In this document: in pieces, positions 1 through 12,879 of the stretch | Layout of the letters: every line of letters begins with the position of its first letter | Numbering within the stretch: position 1 is the stretch's first letter | Source of the DNA: Diadema setosum | Lineage: Eukaryota; Echinodermata; Echinoidea; Diadematoida; Diadematidae | Length of the DNA stretch: 64,000 nt | Assembly: GCF_964275005.1 (NCBI RefSeq) | Contig: NW_027307661.1 | Span: 62,001 to 126,000 of the forward strand | Reading direction: 5' to 3' | Notes under the pieces: generated by a model | Databases searched by the model: none | Seen by the model: only the letters and a program-made list of their open reading frames with translations | Told to the model about the DNA's origin: nothing | Translations under genes and position numbers: made by a program

Positions 1-26
1 GTTCACGTACTCAATGAAACACTCAC

Positions 27-174
27 CACATAACTCCTTGTTTTTCCAGCTACAGAAGAGCAAATGCACGTCAAGGAGATTGGCACTGTCTTGTTGAAGT
101 ATGGCTTGGCAATGGGTGGACTGATAGTCTCCCTCTGAATGTCGATCAATTCCCCAGCTGATGCATTTCTTGAG
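27..174 (-). pseudogene. Open exon of G1 with weak death-fold resemblance
   Basis: Mirror of 26333-26480, described there. It is a 148-nt open segment between ATGAATTAG and GTGAGTG. The G2 copy of this exon (about 9474-9621) has in-frame stops. Confidence 0.3.
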
Positions 175-595
175 CTAATTCATGGTAATAAACACAAGAG
201 TCAACCTTTCATAACTTGATTACACTCAACTTCAGCACAGTGGCAGGTGACAGATCACACCCCCCCCCCACAACAACAACAAATAAAATACTAAACCCAG
301 GACAATGATATTCCCTGAAAGTATGAAATAGTCAACATCCCCAAGCATCTGTGACTTGAAGGCCTGAAATTCATCAAACAAATCATATTTGTAGGGGTTT
401 TAGTGCCCTCAAGCACTCAATAAAGGAGCCTGAAGAGAGAGTAATGTCTCAACCTCATTCACACACTTTGAGTCATTTCTATCAAGAATATTATTTTCAA
501 TGAGGTAATATTCAGTAAACATCACATCACAAAATGTCTGCATATGAAATTTCAGAGTTCATATGCTGATTCATTAAACACTATACATGTACATG

Positions 596-636
596 AGTAC
601 ATGAGAATGTAATGTGCATTACATTCTCACGTACTG
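596..636. repeat. Short perfect-like hairpin
   Basis: GTACATGAGAATGTAAT pairs with ATTACATTCTCACGTAC around a 2-4 nt turn. Copies are near 10074-10114, 25870-25912 and 44048-44090. It lies in an intron-like part of the gene unit; no function is visible. Confidence 0.7.
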
Positions 637-3200
637 CAACTATGCCTTAAACCCATAAACTGCACACATGAAATTTGTAAACATGTATGCATTTCTGTCA
701 CAAGATTTGAAAATTGGTATTTGCTTAATTCATGCCTATGAGAGATTACCAACTGGAAAGTGAAAACTTAATGTAAGCATGTACTTGTGTATTTCTTATT
801 ATTTTTTAAAAAATTTAATTCATTATCATTCATACAACATAAAGTTTTGACTGAATCTTAACACAAGTAATAAACAATACTGAGTGGCTAACTCTTCCAC
901 ACAAGAAAAATCTTATGGTGTAACAACAGTTCATATTTCCAGGGAGATGGGACTCACTATTGCAGGTTTCACTTTTGACCTATTTCTCTGGTAAAGGTGT
1001 CAAAAGGTGGTAAAAACAAACGAAGAAAAAAATGTTATCTCAAATGTTAAACTGTTTCTTACACTGTAGCTGTTTGCTCTGAACAGAAATATCCTCCCAT
1101 ATTCCATGTACAAGAACCCTGAACCTCGTGTAAATTTACAGTTTTACTTACTGTATAAATTCATTAGAAATTGTGACTCATAATACATTATATCAGTTGA
1201 TGTACTTGATGACATACTCACCACTTAGCTACTTGCTTTTCTAGATTTTAATGAGCAAAACACACATGAGGAAGATTGGCAATGTCTGGGTGAAGCATGG
1301 ACTGACAGTCTTCCTCTCAAGTCATGTCAATACAGTCCCAGGCACTTCTTGAGCTACATCATGGTGATAAGACACAATAAAAACTTTGATAATTCGATTG
1401 GACACAACTTCAGGACAGTGGTAAATGACAGATCACAACCCTTTGCCCAAACAAAAAAAATAACAATCACTGTGGAAACTGAAATTCCATGAAAGTATGA
1501 AATAGTCAACATCCTCAGACAGCAACAACTTGACGTCCCAAAAATCATAAAGGGAAAGGATTTTGAGGAGTTAAGTGATTTAGAATAAGGGTAAAAGAAC
1601 TAGATTAACCTTACAAAGTAGCATTCAAGGTTTATTGGCTTTGACTTGTGCCTACTGACTTAAGGATCACACACTACTCAGTCAACCTGAGTGAAAAAGA
1701 AAAGCTTGTTTGCTTGCCAATAACCGTCTATGATCACCTGTCATATGACATTTTTGTGTGAGTGGGAGAGGGTTGTGGGGAGAAGGAATGATCACAGATT
1801 GTTTTGTTACGAGAAATAGGAATGGGAAAGTGAAATGTGATGACCAAGAGGAGTATGATATTAGTTACTGACCAATGATAAACTTCCAATTGGGACACAC
1901 ATACATAATACCTCTACATTCATATCCACATTAGATATTCTGCAGACACAACATACTGTTTATAGTTTAAGAACTGATTCAGCCAGCAAAGTGAAGAAAA
2001 ATAAAACATGTTACAAATATGCCACCTGACAGAAATTTGAACACCTCAAGATCCAATTTCATCATCTTGTGAGTAAATGCAGTTCACTGTATATTTTGAT
2101 TTTCTGATTTTTCCTTTTTAATGGCATACATATTGGTAACACACTAACAACTGTTGTCAGCCCAAGATATCTTTAACATTTATCTTATCTTTTCTGACAT
2201 GACGTACTGCTGCTATGGTCCAGGCTAACATCACAATCTTCTTTGACTTTATTACAGCAAAGTGGTTCCCAACCCTTTCTAACGTATTGATTTTAACTTC
2301 ACATTTTTTAAAATGTGATCATACACAGCCATGTCGCTGTAAATGAAGTTGCGATGCCATATAATGCTTTGCACGGCGTCTGTTCAGGCTAGTGATCAGT
2401 AAAATAGTCTAGGCTAGGAAGATTACAGTGCTTATCAATAGATATTCTTTGCCTAAGAATTCAAAACATAAGTGAACTGGGGGGGGGGGGAGTAACGTGG
2501 CCCATGTGCATTGTATGTCATTAATTATGTGAAAATAAGCAATGTGTGAAGAATTAAAAAAAAAACAAAATATTATGCCTTTGCTAGTAATACAGTATGC
2601 TGGGGAAATACTCCATGTCTATTACATTCGTGTTCCACGAATCTCCAACGTACTGATCAACATACCTATATCATACTATATATACATGGATTCTATGATT
2701 CCAAAATATTACAGAATGACTATCCCAGTGACCTGTCATTAGCCAATTTTCCATGTCCAACCATATATACGGCCAACATAATTTGTACTGGTGCCTCTGT
2801 TCCTTTTAATCATTGTTTAGCCTTGCATTGACTATAATTTTCAAGTCTCACCTTAAATATGCACTTTACAAATTTGATAATTTTCAGAATTATGGGGGTA
2901 AATAGAGGTCTACTACGTATAGATTCCACTGTACTGTCCAATTAGTCTTTTGCATACTCTTATACTGTATGAGTGTAACGTTAAACAGAATAGACTCTAG
3001 CAATATTTAGGCATATTCCTAGTCCTACTTGTTCACAATAAGTAGGTCTAACGCTAGGTCTACTAGTCTATTTATAGGAGCCTACTATTAGTACAAAATA
3101 AGGCGCTAATGTAGTTTGGTTCTGTGTAATTATTGAGATTTGGTCATGGATACGACGGTAGATCATCAGCGTCTATAGTATAACCCACAAGGCCACATAT

Positions 3201-3332
3201 TCATTCATGGCAATCACGACGGGCGCGCTCCCCCAGAGCTTCGGCGGGCCACTCCGTCAGGAAAAGTGAAAGTACAACTACTACAAGGCTGGAACTTGGA
3301 AGACGGACAAGTCGAGTAATTTTGGAGGGCAT
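3201..3332 (-). pseudogene. Signal-peptide-like first coding exon of G1
   Basis: Forty-three codons beginning MPSKITRLVRLP, then a hydrophobic stretch LVVVVLSLFL and a possible cleavage region WPAEA before LGERARRDCHE and a TGA. G3 has TGG at the position of this TGA and continues. Relative to G3 the frame differs by 6 nt and 3 nt, both whole codons, which suggests past selection on the reading frame. A secreted or membrane protein is the inference; the family is not recognised. Confidence 0.4.
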
Positions 3333-3768
3333 TTTCTAATCGTGTACCTACAGTTTTCCTGTTAACTGCAGTTCTGTATGACATGAGACACATTAGTGTA
3401 GTAGACAAATAGTTTGTATTGCTATTAATCAATATCAAAAAATCAAATGAACTTACTGTCACAGAGGGGTGCAATTCAATGTCGAGTACATTCAGAGTAG
3501 GCCTAGCTAGGTCGGATACTTCGCGTGCGGTGCGGTACAGCGTACGTCTACATTCTTCAATGGGCATGCAGTCTGCCACAGCCAACGTTAGCTTACTGTA
3601 TATCATATGAAAGGTAATTTATTGTCAATGGTGATGAAAATTATAAAAAGGCACGATTTGTAACAATGATAGATAAAAGATAATGATAATGTACTGTTGT
3701 CTGTAGACTGACTACTAAAGTATAGACCTGTATTACAATTTTTATTTTATTATTTTTTTAAAGGATAT

Positions 3769-4206
3769 AAAGCCTTGCGCACGGCTAACTTTCCAGTAGC
3801 CTGGCGGCCCGTTAGGGTACACTTGACTACGTGTAGTAACAAGCCGTTACGTGTGCCTACACCTCGCGTAACGCGTGGTGGAGTATGGCAAGCCGTTCGG
3901 GTCAATGCGTCAGGTAACTACACGTACCTCGAAACACCTACGCGTGCCTGACCACACGTAACGTGTGGGTACACGTCACGTTACGTGTACCCACACGTCA
4001 CGTAACGTGTACTTAAGCACGCGTAACGCGACGCGTGGGTACACGTTACGCGACGTGTACCCTGGCGTAACGCGTGGTTGTACCTGGCGCTACACGTAGT
4101 CCACCACGCGTTACGCGTGGGGTAGGCACACGTAACGTCAGGTTGACTACACGTAGTCAAGTGTACACGACGCCACGCCAGGCTCCTGAAAAATTAGCCT
4201 TGTTTC
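3769..4206. mobile_element. GC-rich foldback (hairpin) element HP1, recombinant
   Basis: A CpG-rich inverted repeat in AT-rich surroundings. The outer arms read GGCTAACTTTCCAG on the left and CTGAAAAATTAGCC on the right. Inside are short palindromes such as CACACGTAACGTGTG and TACACGTTACG. The flanking heptamer AGGATAT is present on both sides (3762-3768 and 4207-4213) and may be a target-site duplication. No coding capacity. The P/Q junction at 3884-3885 is inside it, and the halves do not match each other as well as those of HP2. Superfamily unknown. Confidence 0.8.
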
Positions 4207-4244
4207 AGGATATGTTTTTGTTTTTTAATCTGCTATAGTCGATC

Positions 4245-4346
4245 CGTGTCTAAATATTTTTAATGAGCTGAGATATCTTGTGTAGGGGAAAAACACGTGT
4301 CTAAATAATTTTGATGAGCTGAGATATCTTGTGTAGGGGAAGAATA
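4245..4346. repeat. 51-bp tandem duplication in the 3' flank of G2
   Basis: Two adjacent copies of a 51-bp segment starting CGTGTCTAAATA and containing GAGCTGAGATATCTTG. The G3 flank near 13870-13920 has one copy, the G1' flank near 30760-30850 has two. The Q' mirror is at about 49809-49910. Confidence 0.85.
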
Positions 4347-4950
4347 TCTAAGTTACGGAATTATGATTCATTATTTCATTTTTAATGAGAGTGTTTTGTT
4401 TTTTTACTTTGTGTCTGCTAAAATGAAATCGATACTTTTTAGTGTAGTCTGTTGACTTTTAATGAATAGGCCTATGGCGTTAATTTCACGGATTATGATT
4501 TTTGTGATTGTTTCTTATTTTTTCTTATGTTATATATCCTATATGTGTAGGCATTTGTTTCATGTTACTTTCATTTGTTTTTACCGCTTCTTCAGTATAC
4601 TGTTCTTCAGTATCACTTTGCACTGATCATTACAGTACCTGTACAGTATTTGGTCCACATAATAGTGATGAACATAGATGCCAGTTACGTTATTGTTTAA
4701 TTTAGGTCGTTGGCTGAGCAATTAAATTCTTCCTTTTCAACCACAACTGGAAACTGATTGTTTGAGGAGAAAATGAAACAACCGGAGAGGGTCAGTTTAG
4801 CCACAGAGAGAGAGAAAAAAAAAACAGGAAAAAGAAAGGGAGAGGGAGATCGGAAAGGAGAGGAGAGGAGAGAAGAGAGCTTGTGGAGCAGAAAAAGGCA
4901 GAGAAAATTTGAGCTGCTAAACACTGATGGACACAGTCACTCACACCTTA

Positions 4951-5000
4951 CATACACACATAAACACACACACATACACACACACACACACACACAAACG
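4951..5000. repeat. CA/CACATA microsatellite
   Basis: Runs of CACA with interruptions. Diverged-length copies are at 14509-14553, 30100-30145, 39608-39655 and 49155-49205. Open frames across them are low-complexity. Confidence 0.9.
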
Positions 5001-6013
5001 ATCACATACATACAATTCAGTTTTTTCTATAACTTTATTACTACTTTCACTTTTAACTTGTGGATCTATGGAATATGGAATTTATCAGAATAATTTGCCA
5101 GTTTCCAAAGATTCCCCCTTTTATCTACCTTGCTCTTTATCACAACCACAAGCATCAGATAACCATCATCTGTCATTCATGCAATCATTTCGGCTCACAA
5201 CAACAAAACAATTGTTTTCCCATCAAATTTTACAATTTTTTGTTTTGAGAATCATATTTTCAATGAAATCACAATTTTAATTATGTAATGCACATATCAA
5301 TAAAATACAGTAATGCACTTGCCGCCATGGTCCATATGCTCATGCCACTTCTAGTATGTACCAATGAACATGCTTCTGCTTCTTGGCCCAATTTCAGTTA
5401 TATGTATTACAGTGTGTACTTGAAATGTTGGTTTTGTTGCAATAACCTAATACAAGGCTGAACATTATCCTTGGTCTAGGGACAACAGTAAGAGATAAAC
5501 GGGTCACTGAAAATTTGTGAGCATTTCCATTGTTCCTATATGTCTTCCTTGCCTAGAAAATGGAAGAAGATCTCACGGCTCACTAATTGCATGTATTTGA
5601 GCTATCGTCACGTGATGTCAGATCACCATTACTCTTCACAGCTATTGAAAGTTATTTCTAAATTGCTTTGTTACAGTCATTGTGTGCATATTGCAGTCTG
5701 TAAACAGTGAAGGATAAACATATCACTCAAGGAACCTGGCATACCATTGCATTGTTCCCCAAAATCATCCAATTGGAAACAATGAAAACAAACATATTTT
5801 GAGAATGAAAGTATTCATTAGCACCACCAAACAAAATCTGGTGAAATTTTGTCACAGCTCTTAACCTTGCGACAAATGTCCATATCTGCGACAACTTTTA
5901 CTCATTAATCAAACTGCTATACTTCTGCATTGAAAACCTTTTTACTAGTATTTGTGCAGTGGTTGTTTACTTTTCTTTTAAAGTTTGAATGTATCCGACA
6001 TAAGCTATCTATA

Positions 6014-6014
6014 T

Positions 6015-6066
<52 letters not shown>
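6014..6066. repeat. (AC)n(AT)n microsatellite beside a MITE
   Basis: CA repeats followed by about 18 AT units, ending 20 bp before the MITE at 6087. Related tracts are at 15528-15582, 29095-29136, 38590-38635 and 48088-48140. Confidence 0.9.
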
Positions 6067-6072
<6 letters not shown>

Positions 6073-6086
6073 GAAATATAGATATG

Positions 6087-6256
6087 CAGTGGCGGATCTA
6101 GGGGGGCGCAAATGGCCCACACCACCCCCCCCCCCTTTATTTTAGGTTAAAAACAAAAGATATAAAAAGAAAAAAAAATGAAATGAAACCTGGAAGTGGC
6201 ACCAGGAATATTAGTTGCCCCCCCCCCCCTTTACAGAATTTCTGGATCCACCCCTG
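6087..6256. mobile_element. MITE with CAGTGGCGGATC ends (hAT-like TIRs), in G2
   Basis: A 170-bp element with terminal inverted repeats CAGTGGCGGATCTAG and CTGGATCCACCCCTG, poly-C tracts and no coding capacity. Ends beginning CAGGGG are known from hAT elements. An 8-bp target duplication is not clear here because the flanks are TA-rich. Confidence 0.7.
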
Positions 6257-7212
6257 ATATGTATATTGACACATACATACACGCACATATACTAGTAAAC
6301 ATTCTTATTCACATATGTCATTTGTTATCTGTGGCTTTCACCATGTAAAAGACACTTTCACGGTCTGCATATTTGATGCGGTCACACCATTAATCATAAA
6401 AGCACATGATTTCATATACTATATGAGAAATGCATTATGCCCCACTAAAATCTACTTGTTGCAAAACAATCATCTTGTCCTTTTCATACTGAATGCTTGT
6501 ATACATTTTACACTGTAGACCAAGAACAAAGCTCCGTGCACAATCACCATTTTATACACCGTCCCTTTAGTTAATGCTCTCAAAGTGAAAGAAATTGTCA
6601 GTTTTGAGTTATGTTAAAGAGTAAATTCCAGAATGAAAGCACATTGTAAATTTGAAAAGGCAGATATTGAAAATGCATGCCTTGCTGAGTTTTGAAGAGC
6701 CAGTCATCTTATCTTACTCCTCAGAGATAACATGAAAGAGTTGTTTAATGTAAAATAGCAGAGCATGTGAATAAGTGCTAAAAATGAGATTATTTGCAAT
6801 ACCTCTAGGACAGTTGGAATTTCAGAACTGCAGTACACGATTTCAGTTGCAGAGACCAACAACAACAACAACAACAACAGAAATCGATATTGACCTGCTA
6901 TTGTGATGAGTTGCATGGTCAGATTATTCAATATAAGGAGCCATTACTGTCACTAAACTCTCAAGAAATGTTGAAACTAAGGCTCCCATTTCTGTGCATC
7001 AAGATGCCGTGGACATAGGGCACGGTTAAGTGATGAGATCATTTCTTGCCACAGAAATGAACAAAGCATGGCTCTGTAACATATATTCTATGTGGATGCT
7101 CCACACCAGTGCTTGACTACTGGCTTAACCACACAAAGAATGACATTGTGCCTCATCATCTGTGTACTGTACAAAGAATGAGCTCTTCCAGAAGGGAAAT
7201 ATCCACAAGTTT

Positions 7213-7377
7213 CTAATTGAAATCATAGTCAAGCACCAATACTTCGATGAGTTGTGATGAATTTGTGAGTGTTGCAGCCTCTGACCACTGTCTGCTCATG
7301 ACTTTCTTCCCTTGCTTGCAGAGAGTGATGACCCCGGCAGCCTGATGAAATGTCTTCAGAAAGATTACTGCCTTCTT
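7213..7377 (-). pseudogene. Late exon-like segment of G2 (unknown domain)
   Basis: Contains KQGKKVMSRQWSEAATLTNS, nearly the same as the G3 segment. It has two 3-nt insertions relative to G3 (HQAAG for YQAG, and VLVLD for VLVD) before the frame ends at a TAG. The gain of whole codons only, in the matching part, supports former coding. Domain family not recognised. Confidence 0.35.
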
Positions 7378-7629
7378 TTATCTCCACTGACTGTCGACAG
7401 CGAGCTACTCATCCTTTGCGTGCTTAAATAGTACCACCTTCCAACTTCAAGCTTGCCGAGTATGATGATTGAGTCAACTGAGTTATACCTTCATAAGAGA
7501 CAAGAAATTTCAGAAAAAGAAAGTGGACAAAGAAAATGAGATTATACTTCACACATAAAACATCTCCCAAGAATCTAACATGAGTCTTGTGTTAAGATAT
7601 ATGCACTGAGATGTTAACCTCCCCATATT

Positions 7630-7672
7630 AAAGAAAACAAACAAACAAACAAACAAACAAACAAACAAACAG
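7630..7672. repeat. (CAAA)n microsatellite in G2
   Basis: About ten CAAA units, against four shorter ones in G3 (17111-17130). The mirror is at 46484-46526. Confidence 0.9.
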
Positions 7673-7825
7673 GAAGATTTGACATAGCAAACATGAAGAC
7701 TCTTGTGAAGGCCTATTTCATGCATTACAATACGCCAAAAGACATCTGAATTATGTAGACTGCTGTAGTCGATCATTATCAGAAAATGAAGAAAATTTCC
7801 ATTTTTTAAGGAAAGTGAGACTTAA

Positions 7826-8294
7826 AGGGGACCTCCGGATGATTTTCAGACTTTTACATTTGAACAGCTATAAATCAGTTAAACTGAGTACAGAATTTCA
7901 GAATTTATAGTGATTGGGATAAGGAATGAGAATGTTTTCAAAATTTATAACAAATTGCAATGAACAAGGATGATGACATGCCAGCCTCACCATAAGCATG
8001 ATAAGAATGCATGAGTTGGGGCTCAAGGAAGCAGAACAAAAGAAGAAGGCATGCATAGATTTTTCACAGGTGAACTTGTTGAGCAAGTGGTATTGTAATG
8101 GAATTACACTGCTACATTTATGAAATATATGAGGCTCTGATGTCATCAACACTGTTCAGTGTAATTTGTTTAAGATTTTCAATTTATTGGTTTCTCTGCT
8201 CAAGGACCACAATAAATTCCACGAATCTATACATGGAGCTGTTGATTTATGTACTTCATGATGTGAAATTATGAAAATCGTCCGGAATGTCCCT
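7826..8294. mobile_element. TTAA-flanked MITE in G2
   Basis: A 469-bp element between TTAA at 7822-7825 and 8295-8298. The ends are AGGGGACCTCCGGATGATTT and the inverted AGGGACATTCCGGACGATTT. G3 (17283-17286) and G1' (27665-27668) have a single TTAA at this site, so the insertion happened in G2 after the units separated. TTAA targets are used by piggyBac and Kolobok transposases; which one moved this is not known. No coding capacity. Confidence 0.85.
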
Positions 8295-10919
8295 TTAATA
8301 TGAGATGATGTCTGATCTCTTTATACACAGAATATGAAATTTAAAAAAAAATGTCCTTTCAATGGAGTGAATTATTATCTATAATCAAACTGCATTGCAA
8401 AATTCCTGCCTATGAACTGCCATAAAGTTTTATGTTCTCATCATTATGTTATGCATTATTATTCTTATGTATTGTAAATATGTCTGTGCAGCTCTGCATT
8501 CATTTGTAGACACGTGTGCATTTTTGCCACCATATATCTGTAATTAATATTTGCTTACCAATACCTATTGTGAGAATACCAATTGGGAAGTAAAAATTGG
8601 CATACACATGTTCTTGTGAGTTTGTTTGTGTGTGAATTCATTAAAATTGTGTGATACATTTCTATTAAGCGTTGTACAATCATTCAATCATATTTCAACA
8701 GTTTAATGTACATGTATATGGCTTTCACAATATCTTACGATCAATAATAAACAATTACTAAGTGGCTAAATTCTTGTCTGCAAGACATGTCCAGTGCTCC
8801 AATAACATAATGTTGATATCAGTGCAAGTTTTTTATTTCTTAATTGGTTAAGACACCAATAGCTGCTTTTAAAAAAATAATAATTTCAAATGTCAAACTG
8901 ACACTAGCTGGTGTTCTTGCATGACATACGCAAGAACCCAGAATATGATATAAAGCATTGCTTTTAACCCTCACTATAAGCTGTCGAGGAGGGGGCTGGA
9001 AGGTCCCCCTCGGCATTCCTAGCAATGTCGTCTTCGCAGAAAAACTGTGGCTGTGATGTTTCACAACTTCTTCATTTCAAGTGTCTGTCGCATTCTCCCT
9101 ATAGAGACCAAATTTTAGACACCCAGGAGGAAATTGCATATAAAATATATGTACATGCATGTCAGACCAAGATATGCTCGAAAACGTGGTACAGTTGCAA
9201 TGAAATTTGTGCTTTCAGTCAAATTTCACAACAGCATGATTATTTTTTCTTTTCTTGATTAAAATCAATGAATAACATCTTTTCATGCTCCGAATACTGT
9301 CAACTACAAATTGCAATCGCACTGTTGAGATCTGGAAGGGGGAGGGGGCCTGGGAGGAGCCTAACTAAGATTACCTCCATCCCTCCCTTCCCCCTCTTTT
9401 ATCTTCCTAAACAGTTGAGGTTAATACAATGATAGTAGTTTGGATGAGTTCACGTACTCAGTGAAACACTCACCACATAACTCCTTGTTTTTCCAGCTAC
9501 AGAAGAGCAAATTGCATGTCAAGAAGATTGGCACTGTCTTGTTGCAGCGTAGCTTGGCAATGGGTGGACTGATAGTCTCCCTCTTAATGTCGATCAATTC
9601 CCCAGCTGATGCATTTCTTCAGCTAATTCATGGTAATAAACACAAGAGTCAACCTTTCATAACTTGATTGTACAGTGGCAGGTGACAGATCAACCCCCTT
9701 CCCCCCCCCCCCCCCCAACACAACAACAAATAAAACACTAAACCCAGGACAATGAAATTCCCTGAAAGTATGAAATAGTCAACATCCCCAAGCATCTATG
9801 ACTTGAAGGCCTGAAATTCATCAAACAAATCATATTTGTAGGGGTTTTAGTGCACTCTACGAAAGCACTCAATAAAGGAGCCTGAACATGAAAAGGAGCC
9901 TGAAGATGTAGTAATGTCTCAACCTCATTCACACACTATGATTCATTACTGTCAAGAATATCATTTTAAACGAGGTAAGTTGATATTCAGTAAACATCAC
10001 ATCACAAAATGTCTGCGTATGAACTTTCATAAAGTTCATATGCTGATTCATTCCACACAATGCATGTGCATGAGTACATGAGAATGTAATGTGCATTTCA
10101 TTCTCATGTACTGCAACTATGCCTTAAACCCATTTAAACTGCGCACATGAAATTTGTAAACATGTGTGCATTTCTGTCACCAGATTTGCAAATTGATATT
10201 TGCTTAATTCATGCCTACTGCGAGATTACCAACTGGAAAGTGAAAACTTAATGTAGGCATATACTTGTGTATTCCTTATTATTTCTTATATTTTAATTTA
10301 TTACTATTCCTACAATATAAAGTTTTGACTGAATCCTTACACAAGTCACAAACAATACTGAGTGGCTAACTCTCCCACACAAGACAAATCTCATGGTGTA
10401 ACAACTTACAGTTGACATTTCCAGGGAGGTGGGACTCAGTATTGCAGGCTTGGCTTTTGATCCATTTCTTTGGTAAAGGCACCAAAAGGTGCTAAAAAAA
10501 AAGAAATTAAAAAAAATTATCTCAAATGTTAAACTGATTCTTACACTGTAGCTGTTTGCTCTGAACAGAAACATCCTCCCATATTCTATGTACAAGAACC
10601 CTGAACCTCGTAAAAATACAGTTTTACCTACTGTATAACTTCATTAGAAATTGTGATTCATGATACATTATAGCGGTTGATGTACTTGATGATATACTCA
10701 CCACTAAGCTATCACTTGCTTTTCCAGATTTTAATGAGCAAAACACACATCGGTAAGATTGGCACTGTCTGGGTGAAGCATGGACTGACAGTCTTCCTCT
10801 CAATTCATGTCAATACAGTCCCAGTCACTTCTTGAGCTACATCATGGTGATAAGACACAACATTAACTTTGATAATTTGATTGTACACAACTTCAGGACA
10901 GTGGTAAATGGCAGATCAC

Positions 10920-10970
10920 AACCCTTTGCCCCCCCCCCCCAAAAAAAAAACAAAAAACAAAACAAAAACA

Positions 10971-11002
<32 letters not shown>
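10920..11002. repeat. C-run, A-run and (CAA)n tract in G2
   Basis: Poly-C, poly-A, CAAAA and about ten CAA units in succession. The mirror at 43158-43235 has different run lengths, one of the few arm differences. G1 has only a short tract here (1445-1460). Confidence 0.9.
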
Positions 11003-11004
<2 letters not shown>

Positions 11005-12819
11005 CACTGTGGAAACTGAAATTCAATGAAAATATGAAAAAGTCAAGATCCTCAGACAGCAATAACTTGACGTCCAAAAAATTCATCAAGGCAAAGGATT
11101 TTGAGGAGTTAAGTGATTTAGAATAAGGGTAAAAGATCTAGATTAACCTTACAAAGTAGCATTCAAGGTTTATTGGCTTTGACTTGTGCCCACTGACTTA
11201 AGGATCACACACTACTCAGTCAACCTGAATGAAAAAGAAAAGCTTGTTTACTTGCCCATAACCGTCTATGATCACCTGTCATATGACATTTTTGTGTGAG
11301 TGGGAGAGGGTTGTGGGGAGAAGGAATGATCACATATTGTTTTGTTACGAGAAATAGGAATGGGAAAGTGAAATGTGATGACCAAGAGGAGTATGATATT
11401 AGTTACTGACCAATGATAAACTTCCAATTGGGACACACATACATAATACCTCTACATTCATATCCACATTAGATATTCTGCAGACACAACATACTGTTTA
11501 TAGTTTAAGAACTGATTCAGTCAGCAAAGTGAAGAAAAATAAAACATGTTACATATATGCCACCTGACAGAAATTTGAACACCTCAAGATCAAATTTCCT
11601 CATCTTTGAGTAAATGAAGTTCACTGTATATTTTAATTTTTTGATTTTTCCTTTTTTATGGCATACATATTGGTAATACACTAATAACTGTTGTCAGCCC
11701 AAGATATCATTGTATTTATCTTATCTTTTCTGAAATGATATACTGCTGCTATGGTCCAGGCTGACATCACAATCTTTCTTTGACTTTATTACAGCAAAGT
11801 GGTTCCCAACCCTTTCTAATGTATTGATTTTAACTTCACATTTTTTTTATGTGATCATACACAGCCATGTCGCTGTAAATGAAGTTGCGATGCCATATAT
11901 GCTCTGCACGGCGTCTGTTCAGGCTAGTGATCAGTAAAATAGTCTAGTCTAGGAAGATTACAGTGCTTATCAATACATATTCTTTGCCTAAGAATTCAAA
12001 ACATAAGAGAACTGGGGGGGGGGGAGTAACGTGCCCCATGTGCATTGTATGTCATTATGTGAAGATAAGCAATGTGTGAAGAATTAAAAAAAAAAAGCAA
12101 AATATTATGCCTTTGCTAGTATGCTGGGGAAATACTCCATGTCTATCAGTTGATAATTAAATTGTTCTGCTGTTCCAAGAATCCCCAACGTACTGATCAA
12201 CATACCTATATCATACATATTTACATATATATGCATGGATTCCATGATCATGGAAATTAGCAAAAAAGAAAAAAAAATCACAGAATGACTATCCCAATGA
12301 CCTGTCAATTTTCCATGTCCAACCATAGATGGCCAACATAATCTGTACCGGTGCCTCTGTTCCTTTTCATCATTGTTTGGCCTTGCATTGACTATAATTT
12401 TCAAGTCTCACCTTAATATGCACTTTACAAATTTGATAATTTTGAGAATTATGAGGGTAAATACTAGGTATAGATTTTACTGTACTGTCTAATTTGTCTT
12501 TTGCTTACTGTCGTACGTCAAACATGTAGATCTAACGTTACATTGTAATACACTTGCTGAAAATAGAATAACAATATTTAGGCCTATTCCTACTTGTTCA
12601 CAATAAGTAGGTCTAGGTCTATTTATATAGGAGCCTACTACAGTACTAGTACAAAATAAGGCGCTGATGTAGTTTGGTTCTGTGTAATTATTGAGATTTG
12701 GTCATGGATACGACGGTACATCATCAGCGCCTATACCTATACACAACCCACAAGGCCACATATCCATTCATGGCAATCACGACGGGCGTGCTCCCCCAGA
12801 GCTTCGGCGGGCTACACAG

Positions 12820-12879
12820 TCAGGAAAAGTGAAAGTACAGGGCTGGAAGACGGACAAGTCGAGCAATTTTGGAGTGCAT
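12820..12879 (-). pseudogene. Frameshifted signal-peptide exon of G2
   Basis: Starts MHSKIARLVRLPAL like its G3 relative. A net 10-nt loss then shifts the frame and a TGA follows after 19 codons. The upstream acceptor TCATGTCATACAG and the exon-1 donor remain intact. Confidence 0.4.

Larger units (their letters stand above)
1..3640 (-). pseudogene. Decayed gene G1, 5' part (unknown family)
   Basis: Exon-like pieces read on the minus strand away from HP1. A 5' exon ends at the donor TGTGACA|GTAAGT near 3457. An exon with acceptor TCATGTCATACAG carries an ATG and a 43-codon signal-peptide-like frame (3201-3332). Two related exon pairs follow (about 1235-1560 and 27-420). The lower block keeps one open exon, while the upper has in-frame stops. 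The 3' part is outside the window but is copied at 26507-30880. No RNA evidence is available. Exon calls rest on splice-like sites and comparison of the three units. Confidence 0.4.
1..3885. repeat. Inverted repeat arm P (left)
   Basis: Bases 1-3885 are the exact reverse complement of 22622-26506 wherever compared; paired positions sum to 26507 throughout. Mononucleotide runs near 260 and 2480 have the same length in both copies. Identity runs off the left edge, so the true arm is longer. It ends inside a GC-rich hairpin at 3885. It carries the 5' half of decayed gene G1 on the minus strand. Either a very recent inverted copy or one sequence placed twice by an assembler would give this. Confidence 0.95.

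Noticed and set aside
3781-4206. CRISPR array
   Set aside because: The repeats are contiguous palindromes without equal-length unique spacers, and the setting is eukaryotic.
4758-5280. Open frames rich in HTHTH, IYIYI or LLLLL near 4.9, 6.0, 6.8, 15.5 and 28.3 kb
   Set aside because: They are translations of CA, TA and CAA/GTT microsatellites or of their flanks.
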